NCBI RefSeq assembly: GCF_036850765.1
Contig: NC_089490.1
Location: forward strand, 274,178,482-274,242,481
DNA: 64,000 nucleotides
Source of the DNA: Saccopteryx bilineata
Taxonomy: Eukaryota > Chordata > Mammalia > Chiroptera > Emballonuridae
Direction: 5' to 3'
Position numbers and translations under genes: made by a program. This document shows positions 10,844-20,330 of the stretch, piece by piece; position 1 is the stretch's first letter, and the number at the start of each line of letters is the position of its first letter. The notes under the pieces were generated by a model that was not told the origin of the DNA, made no database searches, and saw only the letters and a list, made by a program, of their open reading frames with translations.

Positions 10844-10861
10844 GCCACCAGGGGGCACTGC
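10844..10861 (+). promoter_or_regulatory. Candidate CTCF-binding motif
   Basis: GCCACCAGGGGGCACTGC is a very close match to the CTCF core consensus (CCACCAGGGGGCGC type). It lies in non-repeat sequence between the CpG-enriched block and the candidate retrocopy. Occupancy is not known. Confidence 0.55.
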
Positions 10862-10965
10862 AGAGCTGAAAGGAATTTATGGTCCTAAAACACCTCTAAA
10901 TGTGAGTGAAAATGTTGATTTTTCAAAATTGTCTCTGAGTTATTGTCTGTCACTTTTTAAATTAA

Positions 10966-11830
10966 TTACTTTTTATTGAAATACGCTCTGTCTTCCTTGG
11001 ACTGGCACATACAAGGCCACATCCACTCGCATGTGGTTGGTTTCCCCAGCGCGGAATCTTCTGTGCTTGGGCAAACGGCTCTGGTAGGACTGAGAACTCC
11101 GCCCACGGGAGCGCTGACTATGTCTGTACAGGTATTTCCGAGACCCGGGCCAGCAGGGGCGAGCCAGGGCAAAGCAGGAGGGGCAACGCCTTGAAAAGCC
11201 ACGAAGTGCAAACAAGTCAAAATCTGACCACTAAGGTCATCTGCGTGGAGAGCAGCAAGAAAGAGATGCAAGGCTTGGGAGCAGGCAGCTTTCCTTAAGT
11301 CCTCGGCTTTTGGGATGCACATCTTATTTAACAGCCTGTTATTTACTATCACATCATCTGAAATGAGCATCACAGCAAGCCAAGATGTCCTGAGCCCCCC
11401 ACCTATGTGTGCTTGAGGCATGAGGACCTGCAATGGGGCACTCAAGGTCTTTAACTTGGCAGTTGAGCTCTGAAACCTTGCTGGTTTCATGCTCCTCCTC
11501 TTCGTGGAGGGCCCTGAACTCTGCCTTTGGAGCATTTCTGAGTTGCTTTATCCTGCAAGGCACTGATGAGACTGCCCGAGGACAGAGGATGGGCCTGCTG
11601 TGTGCCCTGTACTGCCATGGAGGACAGATGTATGGAGGCGCTGTTACTTCTTGAAACACGTGGCTGTATGCTTGTCACCACTGGACTAAAACTGGCTTCC
11701 CTAATGTCCTTCCTCCTGAGAGTGAGCTTATGTAGGCGAAACAGCCGGCTAAGGGACAGGCACGCCAACACCACAATAGTGTCTAGCAAAGAAGGGGTTG
11801 GCTGGCCTGCCCCTGCTGTAGACTGACATT
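10966..11830 (-). pseudogene. Candidate degraded retrocopy (parent gene not recognised)
   Basis: Read on the minus strand, three overlapping frames carry protein-like text in succession. 11487-11789 includes RLFRLHKLTLRRKDIREA. 11354-11659 includes a charged coiled-coil-like run, KAEFRALHEEEEHETSKVSE. The 189-codon frame at 10966-11535 continues downstream of that. An AATAAA signal (aataaaaag in antisense, about 10973-10981) closes the unit and is followed by A/T-rich DNA, as in a processed copy. CpG content is higher than in the flanks. Frameshifts would be needed to join the frames, so it is broken. No parent family is identified and no flanking duplication was found, so a chance cluster of open frames remains possible. 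Confidence 0.3.
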
Positions 11831-11924
11831 TCTACCTCCAGTCCCTACCAAGTGTTGTGTCCCTGGCCACAGGGTCTTTGCAGATCTTTTACTTTCTCTG
11901 GAGATCACAGCCATGCTTTCTGCA

Positions 11925-12059
11925 CCAAATTAACACCTATTCATTTTTAAGACCTCAGCTAGGTTTAACTTTTTCTCAGAAAAGACTTCCTGGAATTCTT
12001 TGACTTAATAAAATTTTCTTAGTATTTTCTGCCACTATGCCATGGAACTATTCTTTGCA
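11925..12059 (+). repeat. L2 LINE 3' end, left part
   Basis: The text 'aagacctcagctaggtttaa', 'aaaagacttcctggaattct' and 'tctgccactatgcc' resembles the L2 3' region (cagctcaagtgtcacctcc ... aggaagccttccctga). It is split by an L1 at 12075-13612 and resumes at 13613. Confidence 0.5.
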
Positions 12060-12074
12060 GCATTACACGTTTTT

Positions 12075-13612
12075 GTGTGTGTGTGTGTGTTTGTTTGTTT
12101 GTTTCTAATTTTCTATTTTATTTAATTTTTATTTTTTTTAATTAATTTTAATGGGGTGACATCAATAAATCAGGGTACATATGTTCAAAGAAAACATGTC
12201 CAGGTTATCTTGTCAATCAATTATGCTACATACCCATCACCCAAAGTCAGATTGTCCTCCGTCACCTTCTATCTAGTTTTCTTTGTGCCCCTCCCCCTCT
12301 CCCTTTCCCTCTCCCTCTCCCCCCACCCCCGAAACCACCACACTCTTATCAATGTCTCTTAGTCTCGTTTTTATGTCCCACCTACGTATGGAATAATGCA
12401 GCCCTTGGTGTTTTCTGATTTACTTATTTCACTCCGTATAATGTTACCAAGATTCCACCATTTTGTTGTAAATGTCATCATTTCTTATGGCTGAGTAGTA
12501 TTCCATAGTGTATATGTATCACATCTTCTTTATCCAGTCTTCTATTGAAGGGCTTTTTGGTTGTTTCCATGTCCTGGCCACTGTAAACAATGCTGCAATG
12601 AACATGGGGCTGCATGTGTCTTTACGTATCAATGTTTCTGAGTTTTGGGGGTATATACCCAGAAGAGGGATTGCTGGGTCATAAGGTAGTTCTATTTTTA
12701 GTTTTTTGAGGAACCACCATACTTTCTTCCATAATGGTTGTACTACTTTACATTCCCACCAACAGCGAATGAGGGTTCCTTTTTCTCCACAGCCTCTCCA
12801 ACATTTGTTATTACCTGTCTTGTTAATAATAGTGTGAGGTGGTATCTCATTGCCATTTTGATTTGCATTTCTCTAATAACTAATGAAGATGAACATCTTT
12901 TCATATATCTGTTGGCCATTTGTATTTCTTCCTGGGAGAAGTGTCTGTTCATGTCCTCTTCCCATTTTTTTTATTGGATTGTTTGTTTGTTGTTGAGTTT
13001 TATGAGTTCTTTATATATTTTGGGTATTAGGCCCTTATCTGAGCTGTTGTTTGAAAATATCATTTCCCATTTAGTTGGCTGTCTGTTTATTTTGTTGTCA
13101 GTTTCTCTTGCTGAGAAAAAACTTCTTAGTCTGATGTAGTCCCATTCATTTATCTTTGCCTTCACTTCCCTTGCCTTTGGAGTCAAATTCATAAAGTGCT
13201 CTTTAAAACCAAGGTCCATGAGTTTAGAACCTATGTCTTCTTCTATGTACTTTATTGTTTCAGGTCTTATATTTAGGTCTTTGATCCGCTTTGAATTAAT
13301 TTTAGTACAAGGGGACAAACTGTAGTCGAGTTTCATTCTTTTGCATGTAGCTTTCCAGTTTTCCCAGCACCATTTGTTGAAGAGGCTTTCTTTTCTCCAT
13401 TGTGTGTTGTTGGCCCCTTTATAAAAAAATTATTTGACCATATATATGTGGTTTTATTTCTGGACTTTCTGTTCTGTTCCATTGGTCTGAGTGTCTATTT
13501 TTCTTCCAATACCATGCTGTTTTGATTGTCGTGGCTCTATAATATAGTTTGAAGCCAGGTATTGTAATGCCCCCAGCTTCATTCTTTTTCTTTAGGATTG
13601 CTTTGGCTATTT
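12075..13612 (-). mobile_element. 5'-truncated L1, minus strand, inserted in L2
   Basis: It opens with a T-rich tail, then the antisense 3'UTR (ggggtgacatcaataaatca and a CT-rich block), then antisense ORF2. Minus-strand frames at 12743-12952, 12971-13336 and 13419-13679 give ORF2 text such as [18 protein letters not shown] and [10 protein letters not shown]. It is flanked by gcattacacgttttt at 12060-12074 and gcattacacagttttg at 13613-13628, the target duplication. The 133-codon plus-strand frame at 12738-13139 is only the antisense of ORF2. Frameshifts and truncation leave it inactive. Confidence 0.9.
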
Positions 13613-13741
13613 GCATTACACAGTTTTGATTTGACATTTTATGTGTTGTTTTATGTTTAACTTCTGGCTCCCCACCCAAAATGTAAGCTCTCTTATGGCT
13701 GGGACCTTTCTGGCTTTGCTCACAGACTTTCTAGAATCTTA
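13613..13741 (+). repeat. L2 LINE 3' end, right part
   Basis: The sequence 'ctccccacccaaaatgtaag' followed by 'ctctcttatggctgggacct' and 'ttgctcacagac' follows the L2 3' consensus (cccactagactgtaagctccatgagggcagggacc). It continues the copy broken at 12059, then is interrupted again by the SINE at 13753. Confidence 0.65.
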
Positions 13742-13752
13742 AGAAATATTTA

Positions 13753-14025
13753 CCTATTTTTTCTTTTTTAGTGAGAGAGGGACAGCAAGAGGGAGAGAGG
13801 GACAAACAGACAGGAAGGGAGAGAGATAAGAAGCTTTCTATTTTTTTAAAGATTTTATTTATTTATCTTAGAGAGGGAAGAGAAGGAGAGAGAAAGAGGA
13901 GGGGGAGAGGAGCAGGAAGCATCAACTCCCATACGTGCCTTGACCAGGCAAGCCCAGGGTTTTGAACTGGCAACCTCAACATTCCAGGTCGCCGCTTCAT
14001 CTACTGCACCACCACAGGTCAGGGC
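13753..14025 (-). mobile_element. tRNA-derived SINE (cctgacctgtggtgg type), minus strand
   Basis: In antisense the head reads gccctgacctgtggtggtgc, with the motif cctggtcaaggcac and a CT-rich body. Two A/T tail-like stretches (near 13755 and 13845) suggest a tail extension or partial dimer. A short duplication, agaaatatttac at 13742-13753 and agaaacatttac at 14026-14037, flanks it. It is the same family as 33122 and 59483. Confidence 0.8.
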
Positions 14026-14089
14026 AGAAACATTTACTGATATATTAATTAATTAATTTTATAACAAGAAAAAATTAAAATTAATTGGA

Positions 14090-14515
14090 AGAAGTGCTAA
14101 GTCTCATTAGTCATTAAGAAAATAAAAATTGAAACCACAATATAATATACAACATAACTTACAGAATAGCTAATTTTTCTTAAATGCAGACAACACTAAG
14201 TAAGGATGCAGCAAAACCATGTTGCATGTAAGGTTGTAAATCTGTGGACCTGTTCACCAACGCACCAATTTTTTGGTTCCTAAGATCAATGGATAACTTC
14301 AAAAGTAAACTTATAGTACTTGATATACCCAACTATATGTGTACATCAAAAGGCATGTTAAAAATAGTTATAACAGTGCTATTCTTAATAGGCAATGGTG
14401 AAAATAAAGCCCATATCTATAAACAGTAGGATGAGTGAATAAAATCCTACAGTGGAATATTGTACCACAGTGAAAACATCTCCTGCTGCACAATACAACT
14501 TATATGAGTTTTTCT
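14090..14515 (+). mobile_element. Old L1 (ORF2 C-terminal part), left half
   Basis: The stretch 'ctcattagtcattaagaaaa', 'attgaaaccacaat' and 'cctacagtggaatattgtac' is the diverged L1 ORF2 carboxy region. Its 3' part resumes at about 20016, so the minus-strand L1 at 14545-20015 landed inside it. Confidence 0.65.
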
Positions 14516-14788
14516 TTTTGTACGTGGTAAATTGTATGTTCTTGCTTTTTTTATTGATTTTAATTTATTGTGTTTACATAGATTCTAGTGTTGCCACGAA
14601 TGCATCCTCCTTCCCCTGTATTCCTCTTAACACCTCCACTGACCCCCTCCCCATAGTGCCCTCCCCCCTTCCCTTCAGGTTTATCCCATCCTATCATTCC
14701 CTTTCCCTCTGTCCTCTTTTCCTCTGGTCCCTTTGATCTCTCCTCTGTGTCAATTCCATTCCTCAGTTCACATTGTTCATTGGATTCC

Positions 14789-15388
14789 TCAAATGAGTGA
14801 GGTCATATATTTTTCTTTTTCTGCCTGCCTTATTTCACTTAACATAATAGTTTCCGTGTCCATCCATGTTGTCGCAAAAGGTGAGATTTCCTTCTTTTTC
14901 ATGGCCCCATAGTATTCCATTGTATATATGTACCACTGCTTTATAATCCACTTGTCTACTGACAGACACTTGGGCTGTTTCCAGATCTTAGCTATTGTAA
15001 ACAATGCTGCCATAAACATGAGGGTACATTTCTCCTTTTGAAACAGTGCTATGGTGTTCTTGGGGTATATTCCTAAAAGTGGAACAGCTGGGTCAAAAGG
15101 TAGTTAGATTTTTAATTTCTTGAGGAATTTCCATACTGTTTTCCACAGTGGCTGCACCAGTCTGCATTCCCACCAGCAGTGCAGGAGGGTTCCCTTTTCT
15201 CCATATCCTCGCCAGCACTTATTTTGTGTTGTTTTGTTGATGAACGCCATTCTGACTGGTGTGAGGTGATATCTCGTTGTGGCTTTAATTTGCATTTCTC
15301 TAATGATTAGTGATGTTGAGCATTTTTTCATATGCTCATTGGCTATCTGTCCTCTTTGGAAAAGTGCCAATTCATTTCTTTTGACCAT
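14789..15388 (-). pseudogene. L1 ORF2 carboxy-terminal relic
   Basis: Minus-strand frames 14789-15019 and 15104-15388 encode the cysteine/tryptophan-rich ORF2 carboxy region. The text includes [46 protein letters not shown] and WYIYTMEYYGAMKKKEI. The CWWEC-type motif is the conserved C-terminal cysteine domain, which binds RNA in L1. A frameshift near 15020-15100 separates the two halves. Confidence 0.85.
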
Positions 15389-15592
15389 TTTTCGATTGGA
15401 TTGTTTATCTTCCTGGTGTTGAATTTTACAAGTTCTTTATAAATTTAGGTTATTAACCACTTATCAGACGTATTGTCAAATATGTTCTCCCATTGTGTAG
15501 TTTGTCTTTTTATTCTGTTCATAATGTCTTTAGCTGTGAAAAAGCTTTTCAGTTTGATATAGTCCAATTTGTTTATCCTGTCTTTTATTTTA

Positions 15593-15964
15593 ATTTTTTT
15601 TTGTATTTTTCTGAAGCTAGAAACGGGGAGAGACAGTCAGACAGACTCCCGCATGCGCCCAACCAGGATCCACCTGGCACGCCCACCAGGGGGCAACGCT
15701 CTGCCTCTCTGGGGCATCGCTCTGCCGCAACCAGAGCCTCTCTAGCACCTGAGGCAGAGGCCAAGGAGCCATCCCCAGCGCCCGGGCCATCTTTGCTCCA
15801 ATGGAGCCTCTGCTGCGGGAGGGGAAGAGAGAGACAGAGAGGAAGGAGAGGGGGAGGGGTGGAGAAGCAGATGGGCGCTTCTCCTGTGTGCCCTGGCCGG
15901 GAATCAAACTCGGGACTTCTGCACGCCAGGCCGATGCTCTACCACTGAGCCAACCAGCCAGGGC
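15593..15964 (-). mobile_element. Long Rhin-type SINE, minus strand, inside L1
   Basis: About 372 bp. In antisense it shows the tail (T-rich, then ctgaagctagaaacggggag), the body, a CTCF-like cccaccagggggc module at 15682-15694, a CT-rich segment, and the tRNA-like head ending agccagggc. It is flanked by a perfect 17-bp duplication, tcctgtcttttatttta, at 15576-15592 and 15965-15981. The 151-codon frame across it is read-through. Confidence 0.95.
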
Positions 15965-16067
15965 TCCTGTCTTTTATTTTACTTGCCCGTGGAGATAAAT
16001 CAGCAAATATATTGCTGCGAGAGATGTTGGAGAGCTTACTGCCTATATTTTCTCCTAAGAAGCTTAC

Positions 16068-16276
16068 ATTTCACTTAACATCATAGTTTCTGTGTCCATC
16101 TATGTTGTCCCAAAAGGTAAGATTTTCTTTTTTTCATGGCCCCATAGTATTTCATTGTATATATGTACCACTGCTTTATAATCCACTCGTCTACTGACGA
16201 ACACTTGGGCTGTTTCCAGATCTTCGGTATTGTGAACAATGCTGCCATAAATATGGGGGTACATTTCTCCTTCACG
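16068..16276 (-). mobile_element. Second copy of an L1 ORF2 C-terminal segment inserted within the L1
   Basis: Positions 16068-16273 repeat 14832-15037 (from 'atttcacttaaca' to 'tacatttctcctt') with modest divergence, in the same orientation. The host L1 is continuous on either side. The short repeat gcttacattt occurs at both edges (16062-16071 and 16277-16286). No poly-A or 3'UTR accompanies it. See the findings. Confidence 0.75.
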
Positions 16277-16893
16277 GCTTACATTTAAGTCTTTTATACA
16301 TTTTGAGTTTATTTTTGTGCATGGTGTAAGTTGGTGATCCAGTTTCATTTTTTTGCAGGTAGCTGTCCAGTTGTCCCAAAACCATTTGTTGAAGAGGCTG
16401 TCTTTACTCCATTCTATGCTCTTACCTCCTTTGTCAAATATCAGTTGTCCATAAAGCTATGGGTTTATTTCTAGGTTCTCTGTTCTGTTCCATTGATCTA
16501 TATGCCTGTTCTTATGCCAGTATCAAGCTGTTTTGAATACAATGGCTTTGTAGTATAACTTAATATCAGGAAGTGTGATACCTCCGATTTTATTCTTTTT
16601 TTTCAGGAATGCTGAGGCTATTCGTGTTCTCTTTTGGTTTCATATAAATTTTTGGAATATGTGTTCTATACCTTTGAAGTATGTTATTGGTATTTTAATT
16701 GGTATTGCATTGAATTTATAAATTGCTTTGGGTAATATAGACATTTTAATGATGTTTATTCTTCCTAACCATGAGCATGGTATATGCTTCCACTTGTTTT
16801 ATCTTCCTTGATTTCTTTTATGAATGTTTTATAATTTTTGAGTACAAGTCTTTAATCTCCTTGGTTAAATTTACTCCTAAGTACTTTATTTAT

Positions 16894-17414
16894 TTATTTA
16901 TTTATTTTGGTTGCAATAGTGAAGGGGATTGTTTCCTTAATTTCACTTTCTGACAGTTCATTATTGGTGTATAAAAATATTTCTGATTTCTGAGTATTAA
17001 TTTTATATCCTGCCACCTTGCTGAATTTATTTAACAGGTCCAGTAGTTTTTTGACTGAAATCTTAAGGTTTTCTATATACAATATCATATCACCTGCAAA
17101 TAATGATAGTTTTACTTCTTCTTTTCCAACTTGGGTGCCTGTTGTTTCTTCTTCTTGTCTGATTGCTATAGCTAGGACTCCCAGGACTATGTTGAATAAG
17201 AGTGGTGAAAGGGGGCACCCCTGCCTGTTCCTGATCTTAAGGGGATTGCTTTTAATTTTTGCCCATTGAGTATGATGTTGGCTGTGGGTTTGTCATAGAT
17301 GGCCTTTATTATGTTGAGGTATGTTCCCTGTATTCCCACTTTGCTGAGAGTTTTGATCATGAACGGGTGCTGGATTTTATCAAATACTTTTTCTACATCT
17401 ATCGAAATTATCAT
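16894..17414 (-). pseudogene. L1 ORF2 reverse transcriptase relic with altered catalytic box
   Basis: The frame at 17187-17414 carries [17 protein letters not shown], holding the first catalytic aspartate region (consensus [16 protein letters not shown]). It continues with [18 protein letters not shown]. Downstream, the box normally reading F-A-D-D is F-A-G-D (codons at 17089-17100, minus strand). It is followed by MILYIENLK and the thumb-like GYKINTQKS text. Loss of the first aspartate of the pair should abolish polymerase activity. Confidence 0.8.
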
Positions 17415-17441
17415 GTGTTTTTTTCTCCTTCTTTTTGTTTT

Positions 17442-17702
17442 ATATTTATTTATTTATTTATCTGTATTTTTCTGAAGTTGGAAACGGGGAGGCAGTCAAA
17501 CAGACTCCCTCATGAGCCTGACCGGGATCCACCCAGCCTGCCCACCAGGGGGCGATGCTCTGCCCATCTGGGGCATTGATCTGTTGCAACCCGAGCCATT
17601 CTAGCACCTGAGGCAGAGGCCATAGAGCCATCCTCAGCGCCCAGGCCAACTTTGCTCCAATGGAGCCTTGGCTGCAGGAGAGGAAGAGAGAGACAGAGAG
17701 GA
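17442..17702 (-). mobile_element. Truncated Rhin-type SINE lacking its tRNA head
   Basis: In antisense it has the tail and body (ctgaagttggaaacggggag, CTCF-like cccaccagggggcgatg at 17541-17557, gctccaatggagcc). It stops in the CT-rich segment at about 17702, where the L1 sequence resumes. The Pol III A and B boxes are missing, so it is a 5'-truncated copy. The flanking duplication is weak and T-rich. Confidence 0.85.
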
Positions 17703-18325
17703 TCTTCTTTCTTTTTTTATGTGATGAATCACACTGATTGATTTGAGAATATTGTACCAGTCTTGCCTTCTCAGAATAAATCCCACTTGATCAAGGTGTA
17801 TGATTTTTTTTATATATTGTTGTATATGGTTGGCTAATATTTTGTTTAGGATTTTAGCATCTAGATTCATCAGGGATATTGGCCTATAATTTGTGTGTGT
17901 GTGTGTGTTGTCTTTGCCTGGTTTTGGAACAGAATTACGCTTGCCTCATAAAAGGAGCTTGGAAGTCTTCCTCGCTCTTGAATTTTTGAAATAGCTTGAG
18001 AAGGATAGGAGTTAGTTCTTCTTTGAATATTTGGTAGAATTCACTTGTGAAGCCATTGGGTCCCAGGCTTTTGTTTCTTGAGAGTTTTTTGATAACTGTT
18101 TCGATCTCATTTGTTGTAATCAGTCTGTATAGATTTTCTGATTCTTCCTGATTGATTTTTTTTCTTCCTGATTGATTTTTAAAATATTATATATTTCAAG
18201 GAATTTGTCCATTTTATCTAGGTTGTCTAATTTTTTGGCATACAGTTCTTCATAGTATTTTCTTACAATATTTTGTATTTCTGTTGTGTCAGTTGTTATT
18301 TCTCCACTCTCATTTCTAATTTTAT

Positions 18326-18640
18326 TTATTGAGTCCTCTCTCCTTTTTTCTTGGTGAGTTTGGTTAAAGGTTCATTGATCTTGATTACCTTTTCAAAGAA
18401 CCAGCTCCTTGTTTCATTGTTCCTCTGTATTGTTTCTTTAGACTCTATGTCATTTATTTCTGCTCTGATCTTTATTATTTTGTTCCTTCTACTACCTCTG
18501 GGTTTTACTTGCTGTTCTTTTCCTAGTTCTTTTAGATGCAGGGTTAAGTTGTTTATTTGAGCTTTTTCTAGCTTCTTAATGTATGCTTGTAATGCTATGC
18601 TTGTAACTTTCCTCTCACTACTGCTTTTGCTGTGTCCCAT
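18326..18640 (-). pseudogene. L1 ORF2 linker-region relic
   Basis: The 104-codon minus-strand frame holds ALQAYIKKLEKAQINNLTLH and RAEINDIESKETIQ, then WFFEKVIKINEPLTKL. This is the L1 ORF2 segment between endonuclease and reverse transcriptase. It is out of frame with the endonuclease part upstream. Confidence 0.8.
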
Positions 18641-18717
18641 AAATTTTGAGTTATTGTATGCTCATTATCATTCATTTCTAGGAATTTTTTTATTTCTTCT
18701 TTGATTTCATTGTTAAC

Positions 18718-19488
18718 CTATTCATTATTTAATAACATGCTATTTAGTTTCCAAGTGTTTGAGTATTTTTCAGTTTTTCTGTTGTGGTTGATTTCTAGTT
18801 TCATGCCATTGTGATCAGGGAAAATGCTTGATATGATTTTAATCTTCTTAAATTTGTTGAGACTGCTTTTGTGCCCTAACATGTGGTCTATCCTAAAGAA
18901 TGTACCATGAGCACTTGAAAAGAATGTATATTCTGTTGCTTTAGGGTGAACGGTTCTGAAGATATCTACTAAATCGAGTTGATCTAGTGTCTCCTTTAAG
19001 TCTGGTGTTTCTTTGTTAATTTTCTTTCTTGAGGTTCTATCTAGTGATGTTAGTGGGGTATTGAAATTCCCTACTATTATAGTATTGCTGTTGATCTCGC
19101 CCTTTATATCCATCAAATTCTGCTTTATATATTTAGGTGCTCCTATATTAGGTGTGTAGATATTTATAATGGTTATATCTTCCTGTTGGAATTCTCCCTT
19201 TATCATTCTGTAGTGACCCTCTTTATCTCTTACTATAGTTTTTGTTTTAAAGTCCATTTTGTCTGATATAAGTATTGCTATCTCAGCTTTCTTTTCATTT
19301 CCCTTTGCATGAAATATTTTTTTCCATCCTTTTACCTTCAGTCTATGTGCATCTTTTGTTTTAAAGTGTGTCTCTTCTATGCCTTTTTTTATCTTGTTCT
19401 CTAACTCGCTAATTCGATCCTCAGCTTCATTTATCCTGCTTTTAATTCCTTCCATTGTGGTCTTAATTTCTGATATTGTATTTGTCAT
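18718..19488 (-). pseudogene. L1 ORF1::ORF2 fusion frame (coiled coil joined to partial endonuclease)
   Basis: This is a 256-codon open frame. Residues 1 to about 38 (ISEIKTTMEGIKSRINEAED and onward) are the ORF1 coiled coil. From about residue 40 the text is ORF2 endonuclease: HFKTKDAHRLKVKGWKK, then IINIYTPNIGAPKYIKQN, VGNFNTPL (consensus VGDFNTPL) and a retained PDHNGMKLEI near the end. An internal deletion joins the two in frame. It removes the rest of ORF1 and the first roughly 55 residues of the endonuclease, including the N-terminal catalytic residues. The D-to-N change in the GDFN box adds to the loss. A 1-bp shift separates it from the ORF1 start at 19714. Confidence 0.85.
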
Positions 19489-19495
19489 TTCTGAC

Positions 19496-19714
19496 TTATT
19501 TTTCTTTTATTATTTCAATGTCCTTTTTTATACTTCCTATCTCTTTATTTAGGTGTTCATTATGATCATCTATGGTTGTTCTAAGATCTTTGAGCATCCT
19601 AAAAATCATTATTTTAAACTCTGAATCTGGTAATTTGGTTAAATTTGACTCATTCAAGTCCTTTTCTGGGGATTTCTCTTGATTCAATTGGGTTGCATTT
19701 CTCTGCCTTCCCAT
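19496..19714 (-). pseudogene. L1 ORF1 amino-terminal relic
   Basis: The start codon at 19714-19712 opens MGRQRNATQLNQEK, a typical L1 ORF1 N-terminus. The text continues with SEFKIMIFRMLKDLRTTIDD and a lysine/glutamate-rich coil. A stop at 19498-19496 and a 1-bp frame change break it from the coiled coil that continues at 19488. The more upstream in-frame ATG at 19744 lies in the 5'UTR and is less likely to be the start. Confidence 0.8.
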
Positions 19715-20015
19715 TTTGTCTGTGTATAAGAAGGGTGTGGCCACTGTAGTCCAATGGGTGTGGCCTCTGTGTTCCCTAGGTATGGTCTGTCTGCAGGCCT
19801 ACCACCCCCTTGCCGCTGCTTCCGGCGTTCGGGCGTCTGGGTATGGGCATTGCCAGTCCTAACTGGTTGCGGCCATTATTGTGGTTTCCAACTCTCCTCT
19901 ATGGGAGGGGCTGTGTTCACATGCCCGGATCTACAAGCCTCAACCTTCACCCCGCCGCTGCAGGTGGGGCTGTGCACCATGCCCAGGCCACAAGCCTCAG
20001 CACCGTGGACAGGGG
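19715..20015 (-). promoter_or_regulatory. L1 5'UTR remnant, GC-rich
   Basis: About 300 bp of CpG-containing, GC-rich DNA directly upstream (antisense) of the ORF1 start, in sharp contrast to AT-rich flanks. L1 5'UTRs hold the internal promoter; this one is short and probably 5' truncated. No transcription factor sites are assigned. Confidence 0.6.
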
Positions 20016-20330
20016 TGAGCTAAGTTTAATATGTTGGACAAAGGAAGCCAGATGTGAAAGTGAACATAGTTTGATTCCATTTATAAAAAGTCAAAAATAG
20101 ATCAAAGTAATTTATGGTCTGAGAAGTTAGAAGCATGGTTGCCCTTAGGGATGAAGATGCAGTTGCTGGGTGGCGGTAGGTTGGCACCTTGGCAAATGTC
20201 CCATTTGTTGCTGTTGGGACTACTTATGTGGGCATCTTCCCTTGGTGCCATCACTCAGCTGTGCACTAATGACTAGTGCACTTTTCTATGTGTTTTTCAC
20301 TTAAATAAACAAATTGTCTTGTTAAAGAAA
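20016..20330 (+). mobile_element. Old L1 3' end, right half
   Basis: The text 'ttgattccatttataaaaag', 'ggtctgagaagttagaagca' and 'cactaatgactagtgcactt', followed by 'taaataaac', follows the L1M 3' terminal consensus. It is the downstream part of the copy broken at 14515. Confidence 0.65.

Larger units (their letters stand above)
14545..20015 (-). mobile_element. Near-full-length but rearranged L1, minus strand
   Basis: In antisense order the element shows: T-rich tail and 3'UTR (14545-14790); ORF2 carboxy end (14789-15388); central ORF2 including reverse transcriptase (16280-18640); a fused ORF1/ORF2 segment (18718-19488); ORF1 start (19496-19714); and a GC- and CpG-rich 5'UTR (19715-20015). 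Two SINEs (15593-15964, about 17442-17702) and an inserted L1 piece (about 16068-16276) break it. A TG microsatellite lies at 17895-17910. Frameshifts, an internal deletion and a changed catalytic box make it inactive. It split an older L1 (14090-14515 and 20016-20330). The exact target duplication is unclear. Confidence 0.85.

Noticed and set aside
12738..13139. 133-codon plus-strand frame rich in hydrophobic residues, resembling a membrane protein
   Set aside because: It is the antisense of L1 ORF2; the minus-strand text is clearly L1, and antisense L1 commonly looks membrane-like.
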